64,000 nucleotides of DNA from assembly GCF_001426185.1 (NCBI RefSeq), contig NZ_LMRP01000003.1, forward strand, positions 434,001 through 498,000. Direction: 5' to 3'. Every line of letters starts with the position of its first letter. Positions within the stretch are counted from its first letter, which is position 1. The notes beneath the pieces are model-generated. The model did no database searches. It was not told the DNA's origin and worked only from the letters and a program-made list of their open reading frames with translations. This DNA comes from Rhodococcus sp. Leaf247 (GTDB taxonomy: Bacteria; Actinomycetota; Actinomycetes; Mycobacteriales; Mycobacteriaceae). A program made the translations under genes and the position numbers. Positions 1 through 12,772 of this stretch are shown here, piece after piece.

Positions 1-63
1 TCTGCGCGCGCTCGAGGACACTGATGGCGGTGGGTCGGCGCCGCCGTGGAACAATCATGACCC

Positions 64-327
64 GTGAAGAACTTCGAGTCCCTGTTCGCCGAGCTCACCG
101 ATCGCGCTGCCACCAGGCCTGAGGGCTCCGGCACCGTCGCCGCGCTGGACGCGGGAGTGCATCAGCAGGGCAAGAAGATCCTCGAAGAGGCCGGCGAAGT
201 GTGGATCGCCGCCGAGCACGAGAGCGACGACGCTCTCGCCGAGGAGATCTCGCAGCTTCTGTACTGGGTCCAGGTGTTGATGGTGGGCAAGAACCTGTCG
301 CTCGAGGATGTCTACCGACATCTGTGA
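64..327 (+). CDS. hisE: Phosphoribosyl-ATP pyrophosphatase HisE
   Basis: Hydrolyses phosphoribosyl-ATP to phosphoribosyl-AMP, the second step of histidine biosynthesis, in the cytoplasm. The 87-residue product has the usual length of a stand-alone HisE and carries the helical MazG-like signature [16 protein letters not shown] near residues 37-52, with the acidic residues expected to bind metal, followed by [12 protein letters not shown]. The GTG at 64 is the only reasonable start because an in-frame TGA lies at 58-60; the N-terminus [11 protein letters not shown] aligns with the mycobacterial protein. hisG follows after 47 bp on the same strand, so the two probably share a transcript. Identification rests on family motif, length and neighbour, and is secure. 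Confidence 0.95.
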   Translation: MKNFESLFAELTDRAATRPEGSGTVAALDAGVHQQGKKILEEAGEVWIAAEHESDDALAEEISQLLYWVQVLMVGKNLSLEDVYRHL

Positions 328-374
328 GCACGTCCGCGTTCCTCACCCACCTCTCTCACCACAGGATGTAGATC

Positions 375-1226
375 ATGCTTCGCGTAGCAGTGCCCAACAA
401 AGGTTCCCTGTCCGAACTCGCCGGTGAAATCCTGAGCGAAGCCGGCTACCGCCGCCGTGCGGATTCGCGGGACCTCACCGTGCTCGACCCGTCGAACAAC
501 GTCGAATTCTTCTTCCTCCGCCCCAAGGACATCGCGATCTATGTCGGGTCGGGTGAACTCGATCTCGGCATCACCGGTCGGGATCTCGCGCTCGATTCCG
601 GCGCCCCCGTGGCGGAACGCCTCGCTCTGGGCTTCGGCAACAGCTCGTTCCGCTACGCCGCGCCCGCCGGCAAGGAATGGACGCCGGAGGATCTGGCGGG
701 CCTCCGCATCGCCACCTCGTACCCCAACCTGGTTCGTCGTGACCTCGCAGCGCGTGGCCTCGAGGCCACCGTGATCCGTTTGGACGGCGCCGTCGAGATC
801 TCGATCCAGCTCGGTGTCGCCGACGCGATAGCCGACGTGGTGGGTTCGGGACGCACTTTGCGACAGCACAATCTGGTGGCCTTCGGTGAGTCGCTGTGCG
901 ACTCGGAAGGTGTGTTGATCGAACGGGAGGGTTCACCCACCGACGACAAGGCGCGCAACCAACTGATCGCACGTGTTCAGGGCGTGGTCTTCGCGCAGCA
1001 GTACTTGATGCTCGACTACGACTGCCCGCGAACGATTCTCGACGATGCCGTCAAGATCACGCCCGGCCTCGAGTCGCCGACGCTGTCGCCGTTGGCCGAC
1101 GAAGCCTGGGTCGCGATCCGCGCGATGGTTCCCCGCAAGGGCCACAACGCCGTCATGGACGAACTCGCCGACCTCGGTGCCAAGGCGATCCTGGCGTCCG
1201 ACATCAGGTCCTGCCGAGCGTTCTAG
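375..1226 (+). CDS. hisG: ATP phosphoribosyltransferase HisG (long form)
   Basis: Catalyses the committed step of histidine synthesis, joining ATP and PRPP to give phosphoribosyl-ATP. The 283 residues start [14 protein letters not shown], typical of HisG, and include the PRPP-binding stretch [14 protein letters not shown] near residues 150-163. A C-terminal domain of about 75 residues, including [15 protein letters not shown], is the allosteric domain of the hexameric long form that binds histidine, so feedback inhibition is expected. The ATG at 375 follows hisE closely; AGGATG upstream is a weak ribosome-binding site. The gene ends 7 bp before the convergent thioesterase-like gene, with no obvious terminator between them. 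Confidence 0.96.
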   Translation: MLRVAVPNKGSLSELAGEILSEAGYRRRADSRDLTVLDPSNNVEFFFLRPKDIAIYVGSGELDLGITGRDLALDSGAPVAERLALGFGNSSFRYAAPAGKEWTPEDLAGLRIATSYPNLVRRDLAARGLEATVIRLDGAVEISIQLGVADAIADVVGSGRTLRQHNLVAFGESLCDSEGVLIEREGSPTDDKARNQLIARVQGVVFAQQYLMLDYDCPRTILDDAVKITPGLESPTLSPLADEAWVAIRAMVPRKGHNAVMDELADLGAKAILASDIRSCRAF

Positions 1227-1232
1227 TTCCGC

Positions 1233-2035
1233 TCAGCGTCGGGCGCGCACCTCGAGCGTCTGGAACGTGCGACCCACCGCTCCCGTCGCGTCGTACAAGG
1301 TCGAGGTGCACAGCCCGATACCGTCGTCGCCGATCGCCGTACGGGCCTGCACGCCCACCCATTCGCCGACGGGCTCCCGCACGATCTGCACCGTCAGGTC
1401 GGTGTTGAGGAACGTCCATTCGGTCGGGTCGAGGAGCGCGGCGACGCCGTTGGCGATGTCGGCCACGGCGAAGAGTCTCACGATCGGCGACGTCGACTCT
1501 CCCGCCACCACGGGGTACCTCGGGCGTGCCCACACACGCCCGGGCTCGGTGTCCGTGACCGGCCGGGCACCCCGGAACTCCAGGCTGTCGAGGAAACCGC
1601 CGTGCCAGTGATCCGGGAAGGCCCAGCCCGCCTCGGACTCGTCCGGGCCGGGAACCAGCGGCGGGTCGAGGGTCTGTCCCGCCGAGGACGTGTCGGTCAT
1701 GGCCACTCGCCAGGCTGTGGCGCGCGCGACCGCCCGCGTGGACCCGTCCGGCAGGTCCGCGACCAGTTCGGCAGACAGCATGCTGACCCGACGACCGGGG
1801 CGTTCGACGCGGGCGGACACGGTGATCTCGCCGACAGGAACCGGTCCGAGAATTTCCATGGTGACCCGCGCCAGACGCGTGCCCGGCGTCGGCGAGCACT
1901 GCTCGAGCGCACGCGCCAGCAGTGCCGACGGGGGAGCGCCGTGCTGCATCGTCTCCGCCCACACGCTGGTGGTGAGCCGAGTGGCGCGGAAGCGCTCCGC
2001 GCCGTCGACGACACGGACGAAGAGTGCGTCCTCGT

Positions 2036-2039
<4 letters not shown>
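1233..2039 (-). CDS. Thioesterase-family (hot-dog fold) protein
   Basis: Probable acyl-CoA thioesterase of the double hot-dog type; the substrate is unknown. The 268-residue protein begins VNEDALFVRVVDGAERFRATRLT and contains a first half with HGAPPSALLARALE and VTMEILGPVPVGEITVSARVERPGRRV, the pattern of thioesterase-like superfamily proteins in actinobacteria. The second half contains WTFLNTDLTVQIVREPVGEWVG, the matching half of the double fold. The GTG start at 2039 overlaps the stop of the upstream nuclease gene by 4 bp (GTGA), so the two are translationally coupled. A longer reading of the same frame reaching further upstream is only a shadow of the nuclease gene. Function is inferred from fold motifs only. 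Confidence 0.75.
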
Positions 2040-3933
<1,894 letters not shown>

Positions 3934-4015
3934 CACCGGCCGTTCATCCGGACGTTGTCGGACCCTCCTCGTAGCCTCTGAGCACGGACGTCACACACGT
4001 TTGCGTTTCGCCCGG

Positions 4016-4021
4016 TAGCGT
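4016..4021 (+). promoter_or_regulatory. Candidate -10 element of mpa
   Basis: TAGCGT fits the actinobacterial TAnnnT -10 pattern, 28 bp before the mpa ATG. It leaves a short leader that contains GGGAGGAG as ribosome-binding site. No convincing -35 was identified. Confidence 0.4.
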
Positions 4022-4049
4022 TGAGAAATCGCTTTGGGAGGAGTCCTAC

Positions 4050-5849
4050 ATGAGCCCTACAGACACGCCGGACAACACTGCCGACACCGACCGCACGTCG
4101 CTACTGGCAGAACTCGACGCGGTACGCGCCGAGGCGACTGCACTTCGCCGCAAGCTCGACGCCGCGCGCAGCGGATCGTCCGGAACATCGGACGTCCGTG
4201 ATCTGGAGACGCGGGTCGACACGCTGTCCATCCGCAACACCAAGCTCATGGAGACGCTGAAGGAAGCACGCCAACAGCTGATCGCACTCCGCGAGGAGGT
4301 CGACCGGCTCGGTGCGCCGCCCAGCGGCTACGGCGTCCTGGTCCACGTCTACGAGGACGAGACCGTCGACGTCTTCACCTCCGGCCGCAAGATGCGACTG
4401 ACGTCCTCGCCGAACGTCGACTCGAGCGCTCTGCGTCCAGGTCAGACGGTGCGCCTCAACGAAGCGCTGACCATCGTCGAGGCCTGCGAGTTCGAGCGCG
4501 TCGGTGAGATCAGCTCGCTGCGTGAGATCTTGGAGGACGGTCGCCGCGCACTGGTGGTCGGACACGCCGACGAGGAACGCGTCGTGTGGTTGGCCAAGCC
4601 CCTGCAGGAGATGGCCGACGACGAGGCACCGGAGGATCCGGACGGCCCGTCCCGTCGTCTGCGTCCCGGCGACTCGCTTCTGGTCGACACCAAGGCCGGC
4701 TACGCCTTCGAGCGCATCCCCAAGGCCGAGGTCGAGGACCTGGTTCTCGAAGAGGTCCCGGATGTGGGCTACGAGGACATCGGTGGACTGGGCCGGCAGA
4801 TCGAGCAGATCCGCGACGCCGTGGAACTGCCGTTCCTGCACAAGGATCTGTTTCGCGAGTACTCGTTGCGGCCGCCGAAAGGCGTGCTGCTCTACGGTCC
4901 TCCCGGGTGCGGCAAGACGCTCATCGCCAAGGCCGTGGCCAACTCGTTGGCGAAGAAGATCGCCGAGGCACGCGGTCAGGATGCTCGCGACGCCAAGTCC
5001 TACTTCCTGAACATCAAGGGCCCGGAACTGCTGAACAAGTTCGTCGGTGAGACCGAGCGTCACATCCGCCTGATCTTCCAGCGGGCGCGCGAGAAGGCCT
5101 CCGAGGGCACCCCGGTGATCGTGTTCTTCGACGAGATGGACTCGATCTTCCGTACACGTGGATCGGGTGTGTCGTCCGACGTCGAGACCACCGTGGTTCC
5201 GCAGCTCCTCGCGGAGATCGACGGCGTCGAGGGCCTCGAGAACGTCATCGTCATCGGCGCATCCAATCGCGAGGACATGATCGACCCCGCGATCCTGCGA
5301 CCGGGACGTCTCGACGTGAAGATCAAGATCGAGCGTCCGGATGCGGAGTCCGCCCTGGACATCTTCTCGAAGTACCTGGACGACTCGTTGCCCGTGAACG
5401 CGGACGATCTCGCCGAATTCGGCGGCGACCGTGCAGCGTGCATCCGCGGGATGATCGAGCGGGTCGTCGAGCGCATGTACGCCGAGAGCGACGACAACCG
5501 TTTCCTCGAGGTCACGTACGCCAACGGCGACAAGGAAGTTCTCTACTTCAAGGACTTCAACTCGGGCGCCATGATCCAGAACATCGTCGACCGCGCCAAG
5601 AAGTACGCGATCAAGGCCGTTCTCGACACGGGCACGAAGGGTCTGCGCGTCGGACACCTCTTCGACTCCATCGTCGACGAGTTCGCCGAGAACGAGGACC
5701 TGCCCAACACCACCAATCCCGATGACTGGGCACGCATCTCGGGCAAGAAGGGCGAGCGGATCGTCTACATCCGCACGCTCGTCACCGGGAAGAACGCGAG
5801 CGCCAGTCGTTCCATCGACACCGAGTCGAATACGGGTCAGTACCTGTAG
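4050..5849 (+). CDS. mpa: Proteasome-associated AAA ATPase Mpa/ARC
   Basis: Hexameric unfoldase that recognises pupylated proteins and threads them into the 20S proteasome. The 599 residues start with a coiled coil (about 20-80) that binds Pup, followed by OB-fold interdomains and one AAA module with Walker A GPPGCGKT at 283-290 and Walker B VIVFFDE ending in D361-E362. The protein ends in GQYL, the C-terminal tail that docks into the alpha ring and opens the gate, so the protein is intact. The ATG start follows GGGAGGAGTCCTAC. The convergent Nudix gene ends 10 bp downstream. Length and all key residues match Rv2115c. Confidence 0.98.
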   Translation: MSPTDTPDNTADTDRTSLLAELDAVRAEATALRRKLDAARSGSSGTSDVRDLETRVDTLSIRNTKLMETLKEARQQLIALREEVDRLGAPPSGYGVLVHVYEDETVDVFTSGRKMRLTSSPNVDSSALRPGQTVRLNEALTIVEACEFERVGEISSLREILEDGRRALVVGHADEERVVWLAKPLQEMADDEAPEDPDGPSRRLRPGDSLLVDTKAGYAFERIPKAEVEDLVLEEVPDVGYEDIGGLGRQIEQIRDAVELPFLHKDLFREYSLRPPKGVLLYGPPGCGKTLIAKAVANSLAKKIAEARGQDARDAKSYFLNIKGPELLNKFVGETERHIRLIFQRAREKASEGTPVIVFFDEMDSIFRTRGSGVSSDVETTVVPQLLAEIDGVEGLENVIVIGASNREDMIDPAILRPGRLDVKIKIERPDAESALDIFSKYLDDSLPVNADDLAEFGGDRAACIRGMIERVVERMYAESDDNRFLEVTYANGDKEVLYFKDFNSGAMIQNIVDRAKKYAIKAVLDTGTKGLRVGHLFDSIVDEFAENEDLPNTTNPDDWARISGKKGERIVYIRTLVTGKNASASRSIDTESNTGQYL

Positions 5850-5858
5850 TCGACCGTG

Positions 5859-6407
5859 TCACCGACGCAGTAGCTCCTCGACGATTGCTCGAGTGTCCGG
5901 AACGAAGGGCCATTCGGGATCGTCGAGGTGTTCTCGAAGTCGAAGGTCCGTCCACCACCAGCCGTCCGAGATCTCGGACGGCTGGTGGTGCATCGGGCCG
6001 TCGTGGTGGATCACGTAGGCGAAGAGATGGCAGCGGATGCGAGCGGACCCCGACCGTCCCGTCCAGCGTCCGACGACGGGCGAGCCGACGACGTCGCAGG
6101 TGATGCCCAGCTCTTCCGACAGTTCCCGCACCGCGGCGTCGTGTGGTGTCTCGCCGGCGTCGACCACACCTCCCGCCAGACAGTCGTGCATGCCGGCGAA
6201 CACCGATTTTGTCTCCGTCCGTCGATGCACGTAGACGCGGCGACCGTCGGTGGACCGCACCAGAACTCCCGCACTCGCGTGCCACAGCCCGTCGGCATAG
6301 ACCGTGGAGCGTGGGGCGGAGCCGACGACGGTCGCGTTCTCGTCGAAGACCGTGACCATCTCGTCGTCGGAAGCAGTCGTCGGCGTTCGCACTCGATCGG
6401 GGCACAC
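5859..6407 (-). CDS. Nudix hydrolase
   Basis: Predicted pyrophosphohydrolase of unknown substrate. The Nudix box GGVVDAGETPHDAAVRELSEELGI (GX5EX7REUXEEXGU) spans about residues 79-102 and is complete, so metal binding should be intact. The N-terminal half (VYVHRRTETKSVFAGMHDCLAGG) resembles the isopentenyl-diphosphate-isomerase-like Nudix group. GTG 6407 was chosen because TATGCT lies 9 bp upstream, close to leaderless spacing; a later in-frame ATG at 6359 is the alternative. Its promoter overlaps that of the divergent dop. The sequence coding for HHQPSEISDGWWW is a perfect 38-bp palindrome, described separately. Confidence 0.88.
   Translation of the reverse strand: MCPDRVRTPTTASDDEMVTVFDENATVVGSAPRSTVYADGLWHASAGVLVRSTDGRRVYVHRRTETKSVFAGMHDCLAGGVVDAGETPHDAAVRELSEELGITCDVVGSPVVGRWTGRSGSARIRCHLFAYVIHHDGPMHHQPSEISDGWWWTDLRLREHLDDPEWPFVPDTRAIVEELLRR
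5953..5990. repeat. Perfect 38-bp palindrome inside the Nudix gene
   Basis: Arms of 19 bp (CACCACCAGCCGTCCGAGA and its exact complement) meet with no loop at 5971/5972. The sequence lies within the Nudix coding region and 104 bp past the mpa stop codon. It could form a hairpin in either transcript or a cruciform in DNA. Confidence 0.9.
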
Positions 6408-6420
6408 AGGGCCGATAGCA

Positions 6421-6426
6421 TAGGCT
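6421..6426 (+). promoter_or_regulatory. -10 element of dop (leaderless)
   Basis: TAGGCT ends exactly 7 bp before the dop ATG, so transcription would begin at or next to the start codon. The divergent Nudix promoter uses overlapping sequence on the other strand. Confidence 0.55.
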
Positions 6427-6433
6427 CGAAATC

Positions 6434-7933
6434 ATGCAGCGCATCATCGGCATCGAGGTCGAGTACGGAATTTCCTCCCCGACCGAACCTTCCGCCAATC
6501 CGATCCTGACGTCCACCCAGGCGGTGCTGGCCTATGCCGCCGCTGCCGGTGTACCTCGGGCGAAGCGGACCCGGTGGGACTACGAGGTGGAGTCGCCGCT
6601 GCGCGACGCCCGGGGATTCGACCTCGGCCGATTCAGCGGGCCCGCCCCCATCATCGACGCCGACGAGGTCGGCGCGGCCAACATGATCCTGACCAACGGT
6701 GCGCGGCTCTACGTCGACCATGCGCATCCGGAGTACTCGGCTCCCGAGGTACGTGACCCGTTGGACGCCGTCATCTGGGACAAGGCCGGCGAGCGCGTCA
6801 TGGAAGCCGCTGCACGCCACGCCTCCAGCGTGCCCGGTGCGCCGAAGCTGCAGTTGTACAAGAACAACGTGGACGGCAAGGGCGCGTCGTACGGCACGCA
6901 CGAGAACTATCTGATGTCGCGGGAAACGCCGTTCTCGGCGATCATCGCCGGGCTGTCCCCGTTCTTCGCGTCCCGCCAGGTTTTCACCGGTTCCGGACGC
7001 GTGGGTATCGGTCAGTCGGGAGACGAGCCCGGCTTCCAGCTGTCGCAGCGGGCGGACTACATCGAGGTCGAGGTCGGCCTCGAGACCACCCTCAAGCGCG
7101 GCATCATCAACACACGCGACGAACCCCATGCCGACGCCGACAAGTACCGCCGACTGCACGTGATCATCGGGGACGCGAACCTCGCCGAGATGGCGACGTA
7201 CCTCAAGGTGGGCACCACCGCGCTGGTCCTCGACATCGTCGAGGCGGGAGTGGATCTGTCGGATCTGCAGTTGGCTCGCCCCGTCACCGCCGTCCACCAG
7301 ATCAGTCACGATCCGACGCTGCGACGGACCGTGGCGTTGGCCGACGGTCGTGAGTTCACGGCTCTGGCCTTGCAGCGCATCTACCTCGAGCGGGTGTCGG
7401 CTCATCTCGATCGACAGGACGAGCAGGATCCGCGCGCCGCGGACGTCGTCGAGAAGTGGGCGATGATCCTGGACAAGCTCGAGCGCGACCCCATGGACTG
7501 CGCCAACCTGCTCGACTGGCCCGCCAAGCTACGACTGCTCGAGGGCTTCCGTAACCGCGAGAACCTGGGATGGTCAGCACCCCGTCTGCACCTGGTCGAT
7601 CTCCAGTATTCCGATGTCCGGCTGGACAAGGGTCTGTACAACCGACTCGTCGCCCGCGGCTCGATGGAGCGGTTGGTGTCCGAGCAGGAGGTGCTCGACG
7701 CCGTCTCGAACCCGCCGACGGACACACGCGCGTACTTCCGGGGCGAATGCCTGCGCAAGTTCGGTCGGGACATCGCAGCCGCCAGTTGGGATTCGGTGAT
7801 CTTCGATCTGGGAGGCGACTCCCTCGTGCGCATCCCGACGCTGGAGCCGTTGCGTGGCAGCAAGGCGCATGTCGGCGCTCTGCTCGAATCGGTGGACTCC
7901 GCTGCGGAACTGGTGGATCAGCTGACCACCTGA
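6434..7933 (+). CDS. dop: Pup deamidase/depupylase Dop
   Basis: Converts the C-terminal glutamine of Pup to glutamate, and removes Pup from conjugates. The 499 residues belong to the carboxylate-amine ligase fold shared with PafA and glutamine synthetase. They start [13 protein letters not shown], where the glutamates coordinate magnesium/ATP. The catalytic aspartate is Asp95 in [14 protein letters not shown]. The loop around residues 40-60 ([18 protein letters not shown]) is the Dop-specific insertion absent from PafA. Pup ends in Gln here, so Dop activity is required for the pathway. pup follows about 115 bp downstream on the same strand. Confidence 0.97.
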   Translation: MQRIIGIEVEYGISSPTEPSANPILTSTQAVLAYAAAAGVPRAKRTRWDYEVESPLRDARGFDLGRFSGPAPIIDADEVGAANMILTNGARLYVDHAHPEYSAPEVRDPLDAVIWDKAGERVMEAAARHASSVPGAPKLQLYKNNVDGKGASYGTHENYLMSRETPFSAIIAGLSPFFASRQVFTGSGRVGIGQSGDEPGFQLSQRADYIEVEVGLETTLKRGIINTRDEPHADADKYRRLHVIIGDANLAEMATYLKVGTTALVLDIVEAGVDLSDLQLARPVTAVHQISHDPTLRRTVALADGREFTALALQRIYLERVSAHLDRQDEQDPRAADVVEKWAMILDKLERDPMDCANLLDWPAKLRLLEGFRNRENLGWSAPRLHLVDLQYSDVRLDKGLYNRLVARGSMERLVSEQEVLDAVSNPPTDTRAYFRGECLRKFGRDIAAASWDSVIFDLGGDSLVRIPTLEPLRGSKAHVGALLESVDSAAELVDQLTT

Positions 7934-7989
7934 TCCGACGGTTCCGCGACCGCACGGTGGGTTGTCACCCTCTACGGTCGCACGCTCGG

Positions 7990-7995
7990 TAGGCT
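7990..7995 (+). promoter_or_regulatory. Candidate -10 element of the pup-prcB-prcA operon
   Basis: TAGGCT fits TAnnnT and lies 52 bp before the pup ATG, predicting an untranslated leader of about 45 bases that includes the strong ribosome-binding site GAGGAGG. This differs from the leaderless arrangement seen at dop and pafA. Confidence 0.4.
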
Positions 7996-8047
7996 GAAGT
8001 TTCGCCGCGTGTCGAGAGAACACGCAGCACGTACGAGGAGGTCGGCT

Positions 8048-8239
8048 ATGGCACAAGAGCAGACCACACGCTCCGGCGGTGGAGACGACGACGAAGGTTC
8101 GGCCGAAGGCGCATCCGGCCAGGAACGCCGCGAGAAGCTCGCCGAGGAGACGGACGATCTTCTCGATGAGATCGACGACGTGCTCGAGGAGAACGCGGAA
8201 GACTTCGTCCGCGCCTACGTGCAAAAGGGTGGCCAGTGA
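8048..8239 (+). CDS. pup: Prokaryotic ubiquitin-like protein Pup
   Basis: A 63-residue intrinsically disordered tag that PafA attaches through its C-terminal residue to substrate lysines. The sequence [17 protein letters not shown] is followed by the Mpa-binding helix (about residues 25-52) and ends AYVQKGGQ. The terminal Gln means Dop must deamidate it to Glu before ligation. ATG 8048 follows GAGGAGGTCGGCT and matches the conserved N-terminus; the upstream in-frame codon at 8009 would add 13 unlike residues and is rejected. The stop codon overlaps the prcB GTG (GTGA), coupling tag and protease production. Confidence 0.97.
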   Translation: MAQEQTTRSGGGDDDEGSAEGASGQERREKLAEETDDLLDEIDDVLEENAEDFVRAYVQKGGQ

Positions 8240-9114
8240 CGGACGGCAATTCCGGTTCCCGTCCCTACGAGAGCGAGACGTCCCTCCGTTATGGGTCTCC
8301 CTTCTCGTCCTTCAGTGACCACCTGCGTGCGTACGCGCCGCATCTGTTGCCGGAGAACAGATTCCGCTCGGACCTCGCCCTGACGGCGGAGGCCGCCATG
8401 CAGTCCGACATCGCACCGCACGGCACGACGATCGTCGCTGTCGCCTTCGACGGCGGGGTCATTCTCGCCGGTGATCGACGCGCGACGATGGGCAACCTGA
8501 TCGCGAGCCGTGACGTGGACAAGGTCTACATCACCGACGATTACTCGGCTGCCGGCATCGCCGGCACGGCCGGGATGGCTATCGAACTGGTCCGCCTGTT
8601 CGCCGTCGAGCTCGAGCACTACGAGAAGATCGAGGGCGTCTCGCTGACGTTCAACGGCAAGTCGAACAAGCTCTCGTCGATGGTGCGCGCCAATCTCGGT
8701 GCGGCCATGCAGGGTCTCGCTGTCGTTCCCCTCCTGGTGGGATACGACCTCGATGCAGCGGATGCTCGTCGGGCCGGCCGCATCGTCTCGTACGACGTAG
8801 TGGGCGGACGGTACGAGGAACGGGCCGGATATCACGCGGTGGGATCGGGCTCGCTGTTCGCGAAGTCGGCGATGAAGAAGCTCTACCGCGACGGCATGAC
8901 CGAGGACGAGGCGCTGCGTGTCGCCGTCGAATCTCTGTACGACGCCGCGGACGACGACTCGGCCACCGGCGGTCCCGACGTGACTCGCGGGATCTACCCG
9001 ACGGCGGTCGTCATCGGTGCCGGGGGAGCGAACTTCGTCACCTCCGAGCGCTCGGAGGCACTGGCACGCGCGGTCCTGCAGGACCGTTCGGAAGAAGGGG
9101 GACCGCGCCGATGA
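8236..9114 (+). CDS. prcB: Proteasome beta subunit PrcB
   Basis: Catalytic subunit of the 20S core. The 292-residue precursor has a 63-residue propeptide removed at HG|TT, exposing the nucleophile Thr64 (TTIVAVAF). The beta-subunit core follows with [14 protein letters not shown], the lysine-containing element SRDVDKVYI, and [14 protein letters not shown]. Start GTG 8236 overlaps the pup stop by 4 bp and prcA starts in a further 4-bp overlap (ATGA), so pup, prcB and prcA form one tightly coupled operon. Length matches mycobacterial PrcB. Confidence 0.97.
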   Translation: MTDGNSGSRPYESETSLRYGSPFSSFSDHLRAYAPHLLPENRFRSDLALTAEAAMQSDIAPHGTTIVAVAFDGGVILAGDRRATMGNLIASRDVDKVYITDDYSAAGIAGTAGMAIELVRLFAVELEHYEKIEGVSLTFNGKSNKLSSMVRANLGAAMQGLAVVPLLVGYDLDAADARRAGRIVSYDVVGGRYEERAGYHAVGSGSLFAKSAMKKLYRDGMTEDEALRVAVESLYDAADDDSATGGPDVTRGIYPTAVVIGAGGANFVTSERSEALARAVLQDRSEEGGPRR

Positions 9115-9848
9115 CCATGCCGTACTACGCGTCAGCCGAACAGATCATGCGCGACCGTTCGGAGCTCGCCCGTAAGGGCATCGCGCGCGGACGCAGCGTC
9201 GTCGTCCTGACCTACGCCGACGGTGTGCTCTTCGTCGCGGAGAACCGGTCGTCCGCGTTGCACAAGGTGAGCGAGCTGTACGACCGTCTCGGCTTCGCCG
9301 CGGTGGGCAAGTACAACGAGTTCGAGAATCTCCGCCGTGCCGGCATCGTCCACGCCGATACCAAGGGCTACACCTACGACCGGGCGGACGTCACCGGTCG
9401 TTCGCTGGCCAAGGCGTACGCGCAGACGCTGGGCACGATCTTCACCGAGCAGCTCAAGCCGTACGAAGTGGAGATCTGCGTCGCCGAGGTCGGCAACTTC
9501 GGTGAGGCCCCCGGGGCGCAGCTGTACCGGATCACGTACGACGGCTCGATCGTCGACGAACGTGACTTCGTGGTGATGGGTGGGGCGACCGAGCCCATCT
9601 CGACGGCGCTGAAGGAGAAGTACCAGCCGGGTCTCGGGCTCGAGGCAGCGGTGGCGTTGGCGGTCGACGCTCTGCAGGACACCACGTCCGTGACGCCGAC
9701 CAACGGGGCAGCGGCGGAACCTGCGGAGAAGCGGGTTCTCGAAGTGGCGAGCCTGGAAGTGGCCGTGCTGGAACAGACTCGCCCCCGTCGTGCTTTCCGA
9801 CGCATCTCCGGCGGTGCACTCGACGCGTTGCTGCCGAGCGCCGAGTAG
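9111..9848 (+). CDS. prcA: Proteasome alpha subunit PrcA
   Basis: Forms the outer rings of the 20S core and the gate opened by Mpa. The 245 residues start [27 protein letters not shown], the gate-forming N-terminus and H0 helix, followed by the alpha-subunit fold ([23 protein letters not shown]). The C-terminal tail after about residue 200 is alanine/glutamate-rich and poorly conserved in the family. ATG 9111 overlaps the prcB stop. The gene ends 10 bp before the stop of the convergent lipid kinase gene. Confidence 0.97.
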   Translation: MTMPYYASAEQIMRDRSELARKGIARGRSVVVLTYADGVLFVAENRSSALHKVSELYDRLGFAAVGKYNEFENLRRAGIVHADTKGYTYDRADVTGRSLAKAYAQTLGTIFTEQLKPYEVEICVAEVGNFGEAPGAQLYRITYDGSIVDERDFVVMGGATEPISTALKEKYQPGLGLEAAVALAVDALQDTTSVTPTNGAAAEPAEKRVLEVASLEVAVLEQTRPRRAFRRISGGALDALLPSAE

Positions 9849-9858
9849 ACCGACGCGA

Positions 9859-11346
9859 TCAGCCCCGAGCGACGACAGGCGTACCGGGACCGTAGAGCGT
9901 GAGCAGTGAAGGCCGGGCCTGGTAGTCGAAGGTCCGGCCTTCGCTCGCTACCTCCCCGTCGACCGCGACGGCGACAGGCGTGCCCTTGTTGGCGACCGAC
10001 AGGGCGGGCACGCGCAGGTGACGGTAGGTCGGCGACGACCCCAGGGTTCCCGTCAGGGCAGCGATGGCCAAGCGAGTGCGGGAGAAGCGCATCCGGGCGC
10101 GGAGATAGCGGACGTCCAGGACACCGCCCGCGATCGACGGTCGCGACATGGGGATCTGGTCGCCGGGGGTGTACGTACCGTTTCCGACGAAGAGCATCCA
10201 CACCGAATCCGGGCTGCCGTCGATGTCGACATCCATCGGTTCGGCGACCGCCAGAACCGCGATCATCGCCGCGGCGGCGGCGGGCCACTTGCCGATGCGA
10301 GGGCTCCACTTGTCCCGCAGCCGCACCGAATCCGGGTACCCGCCGATGCTGGCGGTGTTGACGAAGAGGGTGGCGTCCGCGCCGTCGACGCTGACACTCC
10401 CGACGTCGACGCGGTACGAGTCCCCGTGCGTGACGGCGTCGGCTGTGACGGTCATGTCGACCGCACCGACGTCTCGGGCGAAGTGGTTGAGGGTTCCACC
10501 GGGGAAGACCGCGAGCGGGAGTCCGGTCCGGACCGCCGCGGCGACTGTGGCCGCGACGGTTCCGTCTCCGCCGCACGCTCCCAGCGCGACGCTCCCCGTC
10601 CGCTCGGCAGCCTCGGTCAGCTGCTCGGTGAAGTCCCGATCCGGATCCGGCTCGAAGAACTCGGCGTCCGGCAGGGCTGTCGCGACGTCCGCGACCACGT
10701 CCGAATTGTGCGTTCCGGCACCGGGATTGACCATGACCAGCAAGCCGCGACCCGCGGGCAGTGCGGGCGCCGATCCGGGTGCGCCCAGTTCGGCGGACGC
10801 CGCCGACCGCACCGCCCACCAACGACGGGTGGACACGGCCACCGCTGCGCCGAGCGCCGCACCGGCGACGACGTCCGACGGCCAGTGCACGCCGACGTGC
10901 ACACGCGAGTACGCCACCGCGACGGCCAACGGTGCGACGACGAGCCCCGCGACCGGGGCCTCCAGTGCGACTCCGGTGGCGAACGCTGCCGCCGACGCGG
11001 CGTGCCCGGACGGGAAGGACGACGACACGGGAGGTGCGAGGAGCCGTCGCAACGCGGGGACGTCGGCCGCCAGGGGGCGAGCACGGGGGAGCAGCGGCTT
11101 CAGAACACCGTTGGCGAGCGAGCTGGCACCGACGACGGCGAGGAGACCGCGCACCGCGCCGCGTCGACGCGGACCACCGGACGCCGCCAGGGCGCCCCCG
11201 ACGAGTGCCCACAGAACGCTGTGGTCGGCCAGCCCCGTGAGGGTGCGCAGAACGGGATCGACCACCGACGGCCGCCGCGCGAAACTGGCGTCCACCAGCG
11301 CCAGATCGAGAGAACGAGTACGGCCGCGCAGCGATCGGGGGTTCAC
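9859..11346 (-). CDS. PAP2 phosphatase-diacylglycerol kinase fusion
   Basis: A two-domain lipid enzyme of 495 residues. Residues 1-180 are a membrane PAP2 phosphatase with all three motif blocks: K83...RARP, PSGH at 112-115 and SRx5H (147-154, [12 protein letters not shown]), embedded in alanine/valine-rich membrane helices. Residues 200-495 are a diacylglycerol/lipid-kinase catalytic domain with NPGAG at 207-211, GGDGT at 259-263 and [10 protein letters not shown]. The combination could phosphorylate and dephosphorylate membrane lipids, but the substrate cannot be read from sequence. It sits on the opposite strand between prcA and pafA, interrupting the pupylation set without any obvious functional link. 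The start is the GTG at 11346. Confidence 0.9.
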   Translation of the reverse strand: MNPRSLRGRTRSLDLALVDASFARRPSVVDPVLRTLTGLADHSVLWALVGGALAASGGPRRRGAVRGLLAVVGASSLANGVLKPLLPRARPLAADVPALRRLLAPPVSSSFPSGHAASAAAFATGVALEAPVAGLVVAPLAVAVAYSRVHVGVHWPSDVVAGAALGAAVAVSTRRWWAVRSAASAELGAPGSAPALPAGRGLLVMVNPGAGTHNSDVVADVATALPDAEFFEPDPDRDFTEQLTEAAERTGSVALGACGGDGTVAATVAAAVRTGLPLAVFPGGTLNHFARDVGAVDMTVTADAVTHGDSYRVDVGSVSVDGADATLFVNTASIGGYPDSVRLRDKWSPRIGKWPAAAAAMIAVLAVAEPMDVDIDGSPDSVWMLFVGNGTYTPGDQIPMSRPSIAGGVLDVRYLRARMRFSRTRLAIAALTGTLGSSPTYRHLRVPALSVANKGTPVAVAVDGEVASEGRTFDYQARPSLLTLYGPGTPVVARG

Positions 11347-11393
11347 CCGCGCAACACTACGGGCGACAGCCGATGCTGCACTCGAAGCCGTTG

Positions 11394-11399
11394 TACTGT
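11394..11399 (+). promoter_or_regulatory. -10 element of pafA (leaderless)
   Basis: TACTGT is followed by exactly 6 bp and then the GTG at 11406. This spacing places the transcription start at the start codon and decides the start over a longer reading of the frame. Confidence 0.6.
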
Positions 11400-11405
11400 C
11401 GAAGT

Positions 11406-12764
11406 GTGCAGCGACGAATCATGGGGATCGAGACCGAGTTCGGTGTGACGTGCACGTTCCACGGACATCGCCGACTGAGCCCCGACGAGGTGGCCAGGTA
11501 CCTCTTCCGGCGAGTCGTGTCCTGGGGCCGTAGCTCGAACGTCTTCCTGCGGAACGGCGCACGGCTGTACCTCGACGTCGGGTCCCACCCCGAGTACGCC
11601 ACCGCGGAGTGCGACAGTCTCCTGCAGCTCGTCACCCACGATCGGGCAGGCGAGCGTGTCCTCGAGGATCTTCTGATCGACGCCGAGCAGCGCCTCGCCG
11701 AGGAAGGTATCGGCGGGGACATCTACCTGTTCAAGAACAACACCGACTCCGCGGGCAACTCCTACGGCTGCCATGAGAACTACCTCGTGGTCCGCGCAGG
11801 GGAGTTCTCGCGCATTTCCGACGTCCTGCTCCCGTTCCTGGTCACCCGCCAGTTGATCTGCGGCGCCGGCAAGATTCTGCAGACCCCGAAGGCTGCGACC
11901 TTCTGCCTGTCCCAGCGCGCCGAGCACATCTGGGAAGGTGTCTCCTCGGCCACCACGCGCTCGAGGCCCATCATCAACACCCGCGACGAGCCCCATGCCG
12001 ACGCCGAGAAGTTCCGGCGCCTGCACGTGATCGTGGGCGACTCCAACATGGCCGAACCCACCACGATGCTCAAGGTCGGCACCGCGGCCCTGGTCCTCGA
12101 GATGATCGAAGCGGGCGTCTCGTTCCGGGACTTCGCTCTGGACAACCCCATTCGAGCCATCCGCGAGGTCTCCCACGACTCGACCGGTCGACGTCCCGTG
12201 CGTCTCGCAGGTGGTCGCCAGGCCAGTGCGCTCGAGATCCAGCGCGAGTACTACTCGCGGGCAGTCGAGCATCTGCGCAACCGGGAGCCCGATCCTCAGG
12301 TCGAGCAGGTGGTGGACCTGTGGGGTCGCACGCTCGACGCCGTCGAGGCTCAGGACTTCGCAAAGGTCGACACCGAGATCGACTGGGTGATCAAGCGGAA
12401 ACTGTTCGACCGGTACCAGGACAAGTACTCGATGGACCTGTCGGACCCGAAGATCGCCCAGCTGGACCTGGCGTACCACGACATCAAGCGCGGCCGCGGC
12501 GTGTTCGACATCCTGCAGCGCAAGGGACTCGCCAAGAGGATTACCGAGGATGAGCAGATCGACGAGGCCGTCGAGACGCCGCCGCAGACGACACGCGCGA
12601 AGTTGCGCGGCGAGTTCATCTCCGCGGCGCAGGCAGCGGGTCGTGACTTCACGGTCGACTGGGTGCACTTGAAGTTGAACGACCAGGCGCAGCGGACCGT
12701 GCTGTGCAAGGACCCCTTCCGGTCCGTCGACGAGCGCGTGGAGCGACTGATCGCCTCCATGTAG
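11406..12764 (+). CDS. pafA: Pup--protein ligase PafA
   Basis: Uses ATP to join the C-terminal glutamate of Pup to lysines of target proteins. The 452 residues have the same length as the mycobacterial enzyme and begin [14 protein letters not shown] with the conserved glutamates. The catalytic base Asp57 lies in [15 protein letters not shown], the counterpart of Asp95 in Dop. [23 protein letters not shown] near residues 200-222 is shared with Dop and belongs to the nucleotide pocket. The start at GTG 11406 is supported by a -10 element 6 bp upstream. pafB and pafC follow in the same direction. Confidence 0.97.
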   Translation: MQRRIMGIETEFGVTCTFHGHRRLSPDEVARYLFRRVVSWGRSSNVFLRNGARLYLDVGSHPEYATAECDSLLQLVTHDRAGERVLEDLLIDAEQRLAEEGIGGDIYLFKNNTDSAGNSYGCHENYLVVRAGEFSRISDVLLPFLVTRQLICGAGKILQTPKAATFCLSQRAEHIWEGVSSATTRSRPIINTRDEPHADAEKFRRLHVIVGDSNMAEPTTMLKVGTAALVLEMIEAGVSFRDFALDNPIRAIREVSHDSTGRRPVRLAGGRQASALEIQREYYSRAVEHLRNREPDPQVEQVVDLWGRTLDAVEAQDFAKVDTEIDWVIKRKLFDRYQDKYSMDLSDPKIAQLDLAYHDIKRGRGVFDILQRKGLAKRITEDEQIDEAVETPPQTTRAKLRGEFISAAQAAGRDFTVDWVHLKLNDQAQRTVLCKDPFRSVDERVERLIASM

Positions 12765-12772
12765 CGCCGGTC

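Noticed and set aside
8009..8047. Extended Pup start
   Set aside because: The added residues are basic and unlike Pup; the ATG at 8048 has a strong ribosome-binding site.
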